DNA of 64,000 nt from Thiomicrorhabdus sp965603495 (GTDB lineage: Bacteria; Pseudomonadota; Gammaproteobacteria; Thiomicrospirales; Thiomicrospiraceae), in the NCBI GenBank assembly GCA_965603495.1, contig CBFDDF010000001.1:620001-684000 (forward strand), written 5' to 3'. The stretch's first letter is position 1, and every line of letters begins with the position of its first letter. The position numbers were made by a program, and so were the translations under genes. Below, piece after piece: positions 15,835-22,899 of this stretch. The notes under the pieces are model-generated. The model searched no databases. It saw only the letters and a program-made list of their open reading frames with translations, and had not been told where the DNA came from.

Positions 15835-16908
15835 TCAATCTTTGAGTTTTGCTTGTAGAAGGGTGTGCCCCATCCCAATGTTTTCAATGGTTTCATCGAC
15901 TTGTAATCCAGCTAAATCCATAAAACCCAGCATATCGGATAAACGGTACATGCGACTGGTGCCATTGGCCAGAGCCGTAAAGTACAACGAAGTGTTCACC
16001 ACACAGAAAGCCGCTTCTTCAAAACGCTGGTTATCCCAATAGGTCTCTAAAACAAATAGTTTACTGTTGGCTGTCATGGCCTGTGCCGCTCGTTTTAGGA
16101 TGGCAATAATGTCATCATCCCCAAAACAATCCAAAAACTGGCTCATCCAGATGGTGTCAAAGTTTTTTGGTAAAGCTTGTGAATGATCAAGCATATTGGT
16201 GGGGAATGTATCAATTCTATCTTGTAAACCGGCCTGTGAAATATGCGTCTTGGCGACGGCTAACTGTTCGGGAAGGTCTACAATGGTGATTTTGACTTGA
16301 TCATTATAGTGCGCGGCAGACATCGAAAACTTGCCTGTATTGCCACCAATATCCAGAAGTGTTTTAGGTTGGTGCTTGAATACATGAGGTAAAGCCACTG
16401 GAAAGGCATTATCAGAGTAATAGTGATCGAACTCAAACCAACTGGTTTTTGCAGGCTCCGGCAAAGCGGTTAAGGCCGGATAGATGGTTGGCCAATCGCC
16501 AAAGGTTTTGTTTAACCCAACAGGCGTAGCGGTGTCGATAGACTCTTCTAGATAAAACATCCCCAAATAATTAACGTCATGGTTGTAGTTCATATTAATT
16601 TGGGTCATTTCATCATGTAAAAACATTTCACCAATTTTACTAATGAAGTACTTTTCTTTCTCAAACCTAACCACACCTACACTTAAGCAAGATTCTAAAA
16701 TAACGCGTATGCCATAAAGACGCATATCAACCTTTTCAGAAAGCGCCTTAGGCGTTAAACCTTTAGGGTTTTTGGATAAGGCTTCAAGTAGCCCTCTTTT
16801 CCAAGCAATTCTAACGGCTTGAAAGGTCATAGGTGAGAAAGCAATCTTTTGGGCTTCATAGATGGCTTCTTGAGCAGAGAGTTGAGGGAAATTAAAAGGA
16901 AACTTCAT
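15835..16908 (-). CDS. SAM-dependent O-methyltransferase of the polyene cluster
   Basis: A 357-aa class I methyltransferase of the O-methyltransferase/hydroxyneurosporene type. The N-terminal 110 residues form a winged-helix dimerisation region (PKALSEKVDMRLYGIRVILE). The SAM domain has LLDIGGNTGKFSMSAA (glycine-rich motif I), the acidic end of strand beta2 (VDLPEQL) and FDTIWMSQFLDCFGDDD. In aryl polyene clusters such enzymes methylate the aryl head group; that substrate is inferred. It is transcribed divergently from the ketosynthase across a 74-bp shared promoter region. Confidence 0.85.
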   Translation of the reverse strand: MKFPFNFPQLSAQEAIYEAQKIAFSPMTFQAVRIAWKRGLLEALSKNPKGLTPKALSEKVDMRLYGIRVILESCLSVGVVRFEKEKYFISKIGEMFLHDEMTQINMNYNHDVNYLGMFYLEESIDTATPVGLNKTFGDWPTIYPALTALPEPAKTSWFEFDHYYSDNAFPVALPHVFKHQPKTLLDIGGNTGKFSMSAAHYNDQVKITIVDLPEQLAVAKTHISQAGLQDRIDTFPTNMLDHSQALPKNFDTIWMSQFLDCFGDDDIIAILKRAAQAMTANSKLFVLETYWDNQRFEEAAFCVVNTSLYFTALANGTSRMYRLSDMLGFMDLAGLQVDETIENIGMGHTLLQAKLKD

Positions 16909-16925
16909 TAAGATATTGTCTTATT

Positions 16926-16953
16926 TTGTACTAAAATCACCTCATATTATAAA
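16926..16953 (+). promoter_or_regulatory. Candidate promoter of the rightward polyene operon
   Basis: TTGTAC (16926-16931), a 16-bp spacer and TATAAA (16948-16953) lie 29 bp before the ketosynthase ATG, in the 74-bp divergent region. Plausible sigma-70 site, unverified. Confidence 0.45.
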
Positions 16954-16982
16954 TTATAAAATATTCACGGAAAAATCGATTT

Positions 16983-18215
16983 ATGCACATTTTAGCTTCC
17001 ACCTTGGTTTCCGCTCTGGGATTGGGTAAAAAACCTCATATTGATGCCTGGTCGGAGGGAAAGTCAGGTCTTTCACAAGTGACGGACTTTCATCAACAGG
17101 TTCCAAGCATCAAGACCTTTTTAGGCGAAGTTAAAGGAGTTGAAAGTGTAACCTTGCCTAAGGGTTTGGAGGCGTACCTTTGTCGTAATAATCAGTTAGC
17201 TTGGCAGGCGTTGCAAACGGAAGGTTTTAATATCAAGGTAGAAGGGCTTGTTGAGAAGTTTGGAGCGCATCGAATTGGCTTAGTTGTGGGAACCAGTACT
17301 TCTGGCATTGCGGCAACGGAAGAAGTTTTTAGAAAAAAATTGGGAACTGATAGCTATTGTTATCAAAAAACGCAGCAAATGGATTCACTGGCACAATTTT
17401 GTTGCCAGGCTTTAAATGTAGAGGGTCCGAGCTTTGTTATTTCAACCGCCTGTTCTTCGAGTGCAAAAGTATTTGCAGTGGCACAGCGTTGGTTGAATGC
17501 CGGAATTGTAGATGCAGTCGTTGTTGGTGGGGTAGATTCTTTGTGTTTAACGACTTTACACGGTTTTAACGCCCTAGGCTTAGTGAGTCCAACTGTTTGT
17601 AAACCCTTAGATGAAGCGCGGGATGGCATTAATATAGGAGAAGCAGGCGGCTTTATGTTGCTGAGTAATATCAATATTAATGATGAAATGAAGCCATCTC
17701 TAGTCGAAGTTGTGGGTGTCGGTGAGAGCAGTGATGCCTATCATATCTCTACGCCGCACCCAGAAGGGGAAGGCGCGCAATTGGCGATGTTAGCAGCGAT
17801 GGCGCAAGCCGATATTAGTATAGAGGAACTCGATTATATTAATTTGCATGGTACGGCCACACCGAGTAATGATTTGTCCGAAGTGTCGGGGGTGAGTCAT
17901 TTGGCATCGGAAAAGACATCTACTTGGATAAGTTCTACCAAAGGGTTTACTGGACACACTTTAGGCGCGGCAGGCATTACTGAAATTATTTTTTGCCAAT
18001 GGATGTTAGAGGAACAGATGGTGCCAGCTAATTTGAACTTAACGAATCTAGATTCGGTATTAGGGCAAAAATTGGCTCAGTCTAATGTCTCGGTACCGTT
18101 AGAGACGATTCACTTGTCGGGGACAAATCAGCGGTTACAGTATGCAATGAGCAACTCTTTTGGATTTGGGGGCAATAACGCTTCTGTGATTTTAAAAATG
18201 GAGTCGGCTTTATGA
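16983..18215 (+). CDS. Beta-ketoacyl-ACP synthase (aryl polyene type II PKS ketosynthase)
   Basis: A 410-aa FabF-like condensing enzyme that extends the polyene chain with malonyl-ACP. The catalytic triad is intact: Cys157 in STACSSSA, His289 in NLHGTATPSND and His325 in TKGFTGHTLGAAG. The C-terminal SNSFGFGGNNAS loop is also present. Length and N-terminus (no long extension) are usual for KS enzymes of APE clusters. Its stop overlaps the next start by 4 bp (ATGA), pairing it with a chain-length-factor-like partner as in type II PKS heterodimers. Confidence 0.93.
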   Translation: MHILASTLVSALGLGKKPHIDAWSEGKSGLSQVTDFHQQVPSIKTFLGEVKGVESVTLPKGLEAYLCRNNQLAWQALQTEGFNIKVEGLVEKFGAHRIGLVVGTSTSGIAATEEVFRKKLGTDSYCYQKTQQMDSLAQFCCQALNVEGPSFVISTACSSSAKVFAVAQRWLNAGIVDAVVVGGVDSLCLTTLHGFNALGLVSPTVCKPLDEARDGINIGEAGGFMLLSNININDEMKPSLVEVVGVGESSDAYHISTPHPEGEGAQLAMLAAMAQADISIEELDYINLHGTATPSNDLSEVSGVSHLASEKTSTWISSTKGFTGHTLGAAGITEIIFCQWMLEEQMVPANLNLTNLDSVLGQKLAQSNVSVPLETIHLSGTNQRLQYAMSNSFGFGGNNASVILKMESAL

Positions 18216-19024
18216 AGGCTCAAATACTCAGTGTCGGTTTAACTGCACCAGGCCTGGTAGATTTTGAAACCTTTAAAAGGATGATGTGGAAAGGCCAGTC
18301 TCCGGATACTTCTGAGGCCATTGAGAAGTATAGCCCGGCGTTTTTACCCGCTAATGAACGCCGTCGTACCACGGCAACGATTAAGTTGGCTTTAAAAACG
18401 GCAGAAGATGCTTTAATCCATTTTAAACAGACTTATCCTGGTATTGACACTGCTCTGCCCGTTTTATTCGTTTCTAAGGATGGAGACACATTTATTTCTG
18501 CTCGGATGTGTCAGGCTGTCAGTGAAGAAGAGCCTATGATTTCTCCGACTCAATTTCATAACTCGGTACATAATGCCCCCGCAGGTTATTGGATGATTGG
18601 TCAGGAAAATCAGGCGCCTGCCAGTGCTATTTCCGTTGGAGAGTATGCCATTGCAAATGGTTTATTAGAGGCTACTTTACAATCTCAAAATTATGGCAAG
18701 CCAGTTCTAATGGTTGTTTATGATTTACCTCTGAATGAATTAATGCCAGTTGATGCGGTGCAAAAATCCCAAGCCCCATTTGCCTTCTCGATGATTGTAA
18801 ATGCCAGTGATTTGAGCCTGAAAAGCGACTATCCAGTATTGTCACTTTCGGTCACACAAGATGCTCCGCTTCAGCCTTTGAAAAGTAACCCATATGCAGG
18901 TGTGCCAGCAGCAGAAGCTTACCCTCTTTTACAATCGATTGCGTGGTATCAGTCAGGTAATGAGAAGAGTGAAATGAACTTCCCATTAAATCGCAATAAT
19001 TTTATCAAGGTTTCTTTAGGGTGA
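18212..19024 (+). CDS. Ketosynthase-like chain-length factor, truncated KS fold
   Basis: A 270-aa protein of the beta-ketoacyl synthase N-terminal-like family that partners with KS in APE systems (ApeC-like). It keeps the KS N-terminal fold (RRRTTATIKLALKTAEDAL, SVHNAPAGYWMIG) but has no nucleophilic Cys at the elbow: the sequence there is APASAISVGEYA. It also lacks the C-terminal His motifs. A non-catalytic partner role is established for such proteins in the E. coli APE pathway; here it is inferred from sequence and coupling. It overlaps the KS by 4 bp and the dehydratase by 4 bp. It contains one perfect copy of the 12-bp palindrome, encoding PGLV. Confidence 0.85.
   Translation: MKAQILSVGLTAPGLVDFETFKRMMWKGQSPDTSEAIEKYSPAFLPANERRRTTATIKLALKTAEDALIHFKQTYPGIDTALPVLFVSKDGDTFISARMCQAVSEEEPMISPTQFHNSVHNAPAGYWMIGQENQAPASAISVGEYAIANGLLEATLQSQNYGKPVLMVVYDLPLNELMPVDAVQKSQAPFAFSMIVNASDLSLKSDYPVLSLSVTQDAPLQPLKSNPYAGVPAAEAYPLLQSIAWYQSGNEKSEMNFPLNRNNFIKVSLG
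18247..18258. repeat. 12-bp palindrome ACCAGGCCTGGT, copy 1
   Basis: Exact copy inside the chain-length-factor-like gene; encodes PGLV. Confidence 0.95.
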
Positions 19025-19467
19025 GGGCGGTCATCTTAACTAAGTCGGATATTGAAGCAATCATTCCCCATGCCGGAGGCATGTGCTTATTAGAGCAAGT
19101 AATCTCTTATACGGATGAAGAGATTATTTGCAGAACGCAGTCGCATTTAGATGTAAACAATCCTTTAAAAACCGATGGCAAGCTTTCTAAAATGCACTTA
19201 ATTGAGTATGGAGCACAAGCAATTGCCGTGCATGGTGGATTACTGGATTTGTCTATATCGAATGGCGCTCCAAAGTTAGGATATATCGCAAGCCTTAAAT
19301 TGGTTAAATGGGGAAGTTTTGAGCCTTTTACTGATTTTTTAGAGGTGACCGCAACTGCAGTAATGGTAAATGACATGAGTAAACTGTACGAGTTTTGTGT
19401 AACGGATGCTGAGTTGAGAAACGTTTGTTCTGCCAGAGTGATGGTCATACATCCAGATTCGGATTAA
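19021..19467 (+). CDS. Hotdog-fold 3-hydroxyacyl-ACP dehydratase (ApeP-like)
   Basis: A 148-aa single hotdog-domain protein that would remove water from 3-hydroxyacyl-ACP to form each conjugated double bond. Typical landmarks are IIPHAGGMCLLEQVISY (candidate catalytic His) and HLIEYGAQAIAVHGGLL (Glu on the hot-dog helix). The GTG start overlaps the previous stop (GTGA), so the genes are coupled. A second dehydratase gene sits in the leftward half of the cluster, as in known APE loci that carry two. Confidence 0.87.
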   Translation: MRAVILTKSDIEAIIPHAGGMCLLEQVISYTDEEIICRTQSHLDVNNPLKTDGKLSKMHLIEYGAQAIAVHGGLLDLSISNGAPKLGYIASLKLVKWGSFEPFTDFLEVTATAVMVNDMSKLYEFCVTDAELRNVCSARVMVIHPDSD

Positions 19468-19478
19468 TAGGAAAAAAC

Positions 19479-20213
19479 ATGTTAGAGCAACATAAAATAA
19501 AAGCCTTAGTCACTGGCGGTAGTGGTGACTTAGGTTCAGCGATCGCCACTCAGCTTGCGGCCGATGGTTATGAAGTGTGGATTCATGCAAATTCGCAGTT
19601 GCAAAAGGCTGAGTTATTGGTTGAGAGTATCAATCAACAGGGCGGAACGGCACATGCAATCTGTTGTGATCTTACGGATATTGCAGCGGTTGAACAGGCC
19701 ATTGAAAAAGTTCTGGAGACAGGCCCCATTCAAGTATTAGTCAATAATGCGGGTATTCATGATGATGCGGTTATGGCAGGCATGACACATGAGCAGTGGC
19801 AAAAAGTGATTGCGGTCACTTTGGATGGTTTCTTCAACATCACTCAACCTTTATTACTGCCTATGATTAGAACCCGTTGGGGGCGCGTAATTAATATCGC
19901 TTCTGTCGCCGGCATTATGGGGAATCGGGGGCAAGCAAATTATGCAGCTGCAAAAGCCGGCCTGATTGGCGCGAGTAAATCGCTGGCGCTAGAACTCGCA
20001 TCCCGAAAAATTACCGTGAATGTCGTAGCACCAGGCGTTATTGAAGGCGAAATGGCAAATTCTAGTTTTCCGCCAGAACGTCTCAAACAAGTGGTGCCGA
20101 TGCAAAGAGCAGGTAAGCCCCAAGAAGTCGCCGATTTAGTGAGTTTTTTGGCCTCAGATAAAGCGAGTTATTTAACGGGGCAAGTGTTATCCATTAATGG
20201 TGGAATGATATAG
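19479..20213 (+). CDS. 3-ketoacyl-ACP reductase (FabG-like)
   Basis: A 244-aa short-chain dehydrogenase that reduces 3-ketoacyl-ACP with NADPH. Motifs: ALVTGGSGDLGSAIA (Rossmann TGxxxGxG with Asp in place of the usual Ile or Phe), VLVNNAG, the Ser of NIASVAG and YAAAKAG (catalytic Tyr and Lys). The C-terminal YLTGQVLSINGG is typical of FabG. I chose ATG at 19479 because AGGAAAA precedes it and the upstream frame overlaps the dehydratase without homology. Completes the KS-CLF-DH-KR extension set. Confidence 0.92.
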   Translation: MLEQHKIKALVTGGSGDLGSAIATQLAADGYEVWIHANSQLQKAELLVESINQQGGTAHAICCDLTDIAAVEQAIEKVLETGPIQVLVNNAGIHDDAVMAGMTHEQWQKVIAVTLDGFFNITQPLLLPMIRTRWGRVINIASVAGIMGNRGQANYAAAKAGLIGASKSLALELASRKITVNVVAPGVIEGEMANSSFPPERLKQVVPMQRAGKPQEVADLVSFLASDKASYLTGQVLSINGGMI

Positions 20214-20365
20214 GTTGTTAATACAAAACAATAAGGATAAGATTTTATCTAACGCACTTTAAGGGCCTGTGTTAAGCGTTGAATAACGTATCTGATGCTT
20301 GATTGAGTGACTTATAACTCTAGCTAGAGGCTCTGAAAATTATAAATCGGTAAGGGAAAAAAACA

Positions 20366-20764
20366 ATGCTAAAAGTTCCAAAAAAATGGACATCTCTTTT
20401 AGGGCTTGTCGCAGTTTCTTTTTTATTAACAGCCTGTGGTGTAAAGCCCGTGCATGAAGTTGAGTCTAAGATTGTGCCAAGTAATATTAAAAGCGCAGCC
20501 CAAGTTAAACAAGCTATTCAGCGTGCAGGTATAGGCTTAGGCTGGATAATTAAAGAGGTTGATGGAGATACTTTAGAGGGAATTTTACTTTTAAGAACGC
20601 ATATGGCTAAAATTACCATTCCTTACAATAAAAGTGAATATAGTTTATTGTATAAATCGAGTGAAAAGCTTGATTATGATCAAGAAGCTAAGACGATTCA
20701 TAGTAACTATAATGGTTGGATTATGAATTTGGATCGTGCGATTCAAGTACAATTATTGCAATAG
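20366..20764 (+). CDS. Small predicted lipoprotein of the polyene locus
   Basis: A 132-aa protein with a type II signal peptide: basic start, hydrophobic helix and lipobox LLTACGV with Cys at about residue 24. The mature part contains RAGIGLGWIIKEVDGDTL, then LRTHMAKITIPYNKSEYSL and HSNYNGWIMNLDRAI. I recognise this as a recurrent small gammaproteobacterial lipoprotein type without assigned function. It sits 152 bp after the ketoreductase. A link to polyene export or anchoring is guilt by location only. Confidence 0.8.
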   Translation: MLKVPKKWTSLLGLVAVSFLLTACGVKPVHEVESKIVPSNIKSAAQVKQAIQRAGIGLGWIIKEVDGDTLEGILLLRTHMAKITIPYNKSEYSLLYKSSEKLDYDQEAKTIHSNYNGWIMNLDRAIQVQLLQ

Positions 20765-21467
20765 TACGTTGAAAGTAAGCCCAGCCTCTCAAGTTGTAAA
20801 AATAGATTGGGACAGCATCTTGATGCTGTCCCTTTCTGTTTTATGGGGGCTCAGTACGCTAGGTCTTGTGCTTGTCTGGTATGCTGCGAAAATATTTCAA
20901 GTTGCTAAAATAAATCAAGCTGACTTTCAAAACGATATTTGGATTGTATTTGGTAAGCAGTTAACTGAAAATCAGTTAGACATGGAGTTTAAGCAGCGTT
21001 TAAATACGGTCATTGATTGGTTAGCGATCGAAAAGCCAAGCTACATTATTCTCCAGGGAGGCATTACGGGTAAGAATACCCAGAGTGAAGCGCAAGCGGG
21101 ACAAGCCTATCTATTTAATTCAACAGGTTTTATAAACGAGTATCACACAGCAACAGCAGTAATTCTGGAAGATACCTCTATGAATACTTTAGAGAACTTA
21201 AAGCACACTCGTGAATACCTGCAACAAGCAAAGTTACCTCTAAACGTAACGCTGATTTCTAATCGGTATCATTTGTTACGATGTTCTGTTATGGCTAAAA
21301 ACATGGGGTTTACGACAGGTTTTTTACCCGCTGAAAAAGAATGGTATTTGAATTTAACCCAAGTTTATAAGATTTTTTTAGAGGCCTTTTTTTTAAATTG
21401 GTATTGCACAGGAAGATTCGTGGGTCGGCTTTTTAATAACAAAAGAATGCTTAATAAGATTAGATAA
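20736..21467 (+). CDS. DUF218/YdcF-like membrane protein
   Basis: A 243-aa protein with one N-terminal membrane helix (LMLSLSVLWGLSTLGLVLVW) followed by a DUF218 (YdcF/ElyC-like) domain. DUF218 features: IWIVFGKQL, YIILQGGITGKNTQSEAQAG, EDTSMNTLENLKHT and LISNRYHLLRCSVMAKNMG, where Ser/Asn-rich loops and the HLLR helix are conserved. DUF218 proteins are linked to envelope biogenesis, but the enzyme activity is unclear. GTG at 20736 overlaps the lipoprotein by 29 bp; TTG at 20769 or ATG at 20823 are alternative starts and I cannot decide between them. Confidence 0.72.
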   Translation: MRFKYNYCNSTLKVSPASQVVKIDWDSILMLSLSVLWGLSTLGLVLVWYAAKIFQVAKINQADFQNDIWIVFGKQLTENQLDMEFKQRLNTVIDWLAIEKPSYIILQGGITGKNTQSEAQAGQAYLFNSTGFINEYHTATAVILEDTSMNTLENLKHTREYLQQAKLPLNVTLISNRYHLLRCSVMAKNMGFTTGFLPAEKEWYLNLTQVYKIFLEAFFLNWYCTGRFVGRLFNNKRMLNKIR

Positions 21468-21502
21468 TCACTGACAAGTTAATTACAGGAAGAATAACAA
21501 TC

Positions 21503-22102
21503 ATGAAAACATTATGGAAAGTTTCATATTTTGTATTAGGTAGTATTATTTTAACGGGGTGCACAATTACACAAAAAGTTGAACCAGTATCGGATAATAC
21601 AGTGATTGATAAGGTTTGGATTGAAGATAATCCTAGCGCAAAGCATGACATTTTTGACGAAGAAATGGCTGCAACGATACAAAAACTAGGTTTTAAATCA
21701 GAAGTTTTTCCAAAGAAACAACAACCAGAAGATAGTACATTTATATTGAAATATTATGTTCGGTGGCAGTGGGATTTAGCGCTTTATCTTAAAGAGTTTA
21801 GAGGAACTCTTTACAAGGATGAAAAAGAAGTTGGCAGTATTGTCTACGATGCTACAGGGGGTGGTGGAAATATGGGGAAGTTTGGTTCAACTATGAGCAA
21901 AGTGAATCCATTGCTTGAAGAATTATTGAAAAATGCAAAACCAGGAGAAGCTATTAAAGTTGAAAAAGTAAAAGCTTCTAATGATGTTGAGAATGAAACA
22001 GTTGAAATTAAATTAACTAAATTAAAAGGGTTGTTTTCTCAAGGATTGATCACAGAGAAGGATTATTCCAATCAAAAGACTTTATTGTTGAAGCAATTGT
22101 GA
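21503..22102 (+). CDS. Predicted lipoprotein with C-terminal SHOCT-like motif
   Basis: A 199-aa lipoprotein: signal peptide with lipobox LTGCTI near residue 20, then a soluble domain with a YYVRWQWDLALYLKEFRGTL core and a Gly-rich GGGGNMGKFG loop. The last 35 residues (EIKLTKLKGLFSQGLITEKD) match the SHOCT pattern (L.KLK.L...GLIT..EY...K). SHOCT often sits at the end of small secreted or membrane proteins. The domain before it is not recognised. It lies between the DUF218 and glycosyltransferase genes on the same strand. Confidence 0.75.
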   Translation: MKTLWKVSYFVLGSIILTGCTITQKVEPVSDNTVIDKVWIEDNPSAKHDIFDEEMAATIQKLGFKSEVFPKKQQPEDSTFILKYYVRWQWDLALYLKEFRGTLYKDEKEVGSIVYDATGGGGNMGKFGSTMSKVNPLLEELLKNAKPGEAIKVEKVKASNDVENETVEIKLTKLKGLFSQGLITEKDYSNQKTLLLKQL

Positions 22103-22124
22103 TTACGGAAGGAATTTAATTTCA

Positions 22125-22868
22125 ATGAATAATTTTGCTGTTGTCATACCTGCTTACAATGAGACGCTGACGATTACACAAGTCGTGAATGAGGCTTTAC
22201 AGTTGACATCGTTGGTGATTGTCGTGAATGATTCCTCCGAAGACGATACGGCCGAATTGGTAAAGCAAACGGCTGCTATTTTAGTAGATTTACCTGTCAA
22301 TGGCGGTAAGGCTAAAGCCCTGCAAGCAGGTTTTGATAAAGCGTTATCGCTTGGTGTAGAGGCGATTATCACCTTGGACGGTGATGCGCAGCATAATCCG
22401 TTTGATATTCCAAAGTTGTTGAGTCATTTTGCCCAAAACCCAATAGACTTGTGTATCGCATCGCGATTAAAAGATCGTCAAAATGCACCTCGTTCAAGAC
22501 GAATTGCAAATGGGATTGCTGATTTTTGGGTGAGTTGGGCAGCGGGTCTACCTATTGCAGATAGCCAATCTGGTTTTCGGTTGTATCCGGCAAGTCTATT
22601 AAGCGAACTAAACTTTCCATATGAAAATAAGTCAGGGTTTGTTTTTGAGAGTGAAGTGCTAGTCGATGCAGCCCATTTAAATTATGGCTTTGCTTTTATT
22701 CCGATTGATACTATTTATGCTGATAATCGACGCGCTAGCCACTTTCGGGCCGGGTTTGATATTACGCAGATTACTTTTATGGTTGCTAGAAAATTACTTA
22801 AAAAAGGCATGAACTTACCAGGCCTGGTTAAATCGTTAACTCAATCGCCTAAAATAATTGAAGATTAA
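22125..22868 (+). CDS. Family 2 glycosyltransferase of the polyene cluster
   Basis: A 247-aa GT2 enzyme: VVIPAYNET at residue 6, the nucleotide-sugar acidic motif VVNDSSEDDT and the DxD-type motif LDGDAQHNP near residue 85. No transmembrane domain is obvious. In many APE loci a glycosyltransferase and an acyltransferase are linked or fused; here they are separate genes on opposite strands. The likely role is adding a sugar to the polyene or its lipid anchor. It is the last gene of the rightward half and converges with the MMPL exporter (31 bp between the stops). It carries one 12-bp palindrome copy. Confidence 0.87.
   Translation: MNNFAVVIPAYNETLTITQVVNEALQLTSLVIVVNDSSEDDTAELVKQTAAILVDLPVNGGKAKALQAGFDKALSLGVEAIITLDGDAQHNPFDIPKLLSHFAQNPIDLCIASRLKDRQNAPRSRRIANGIADFWVSWAAGLPIADSQSGFRLYPASLLSELNFPYENKSGFVFESEVLVDAAHLNYGFAFIPIDTIYADNRRASHFRAGFDITQITFMVARKLLKKGMNLPGLVKSLTQSPKIIED
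22817..22828. repeat. 12-bp palindrome ACCAGGCCTGGT, copy 2
   Basis: Exact copy near the 3' end of the glycosyltransferase gene; encodes PGLV. Confidence 0.95.
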
Positions 22869-22899
22869 TAAAGCTATCAAAGATTATCTATAATGATCG

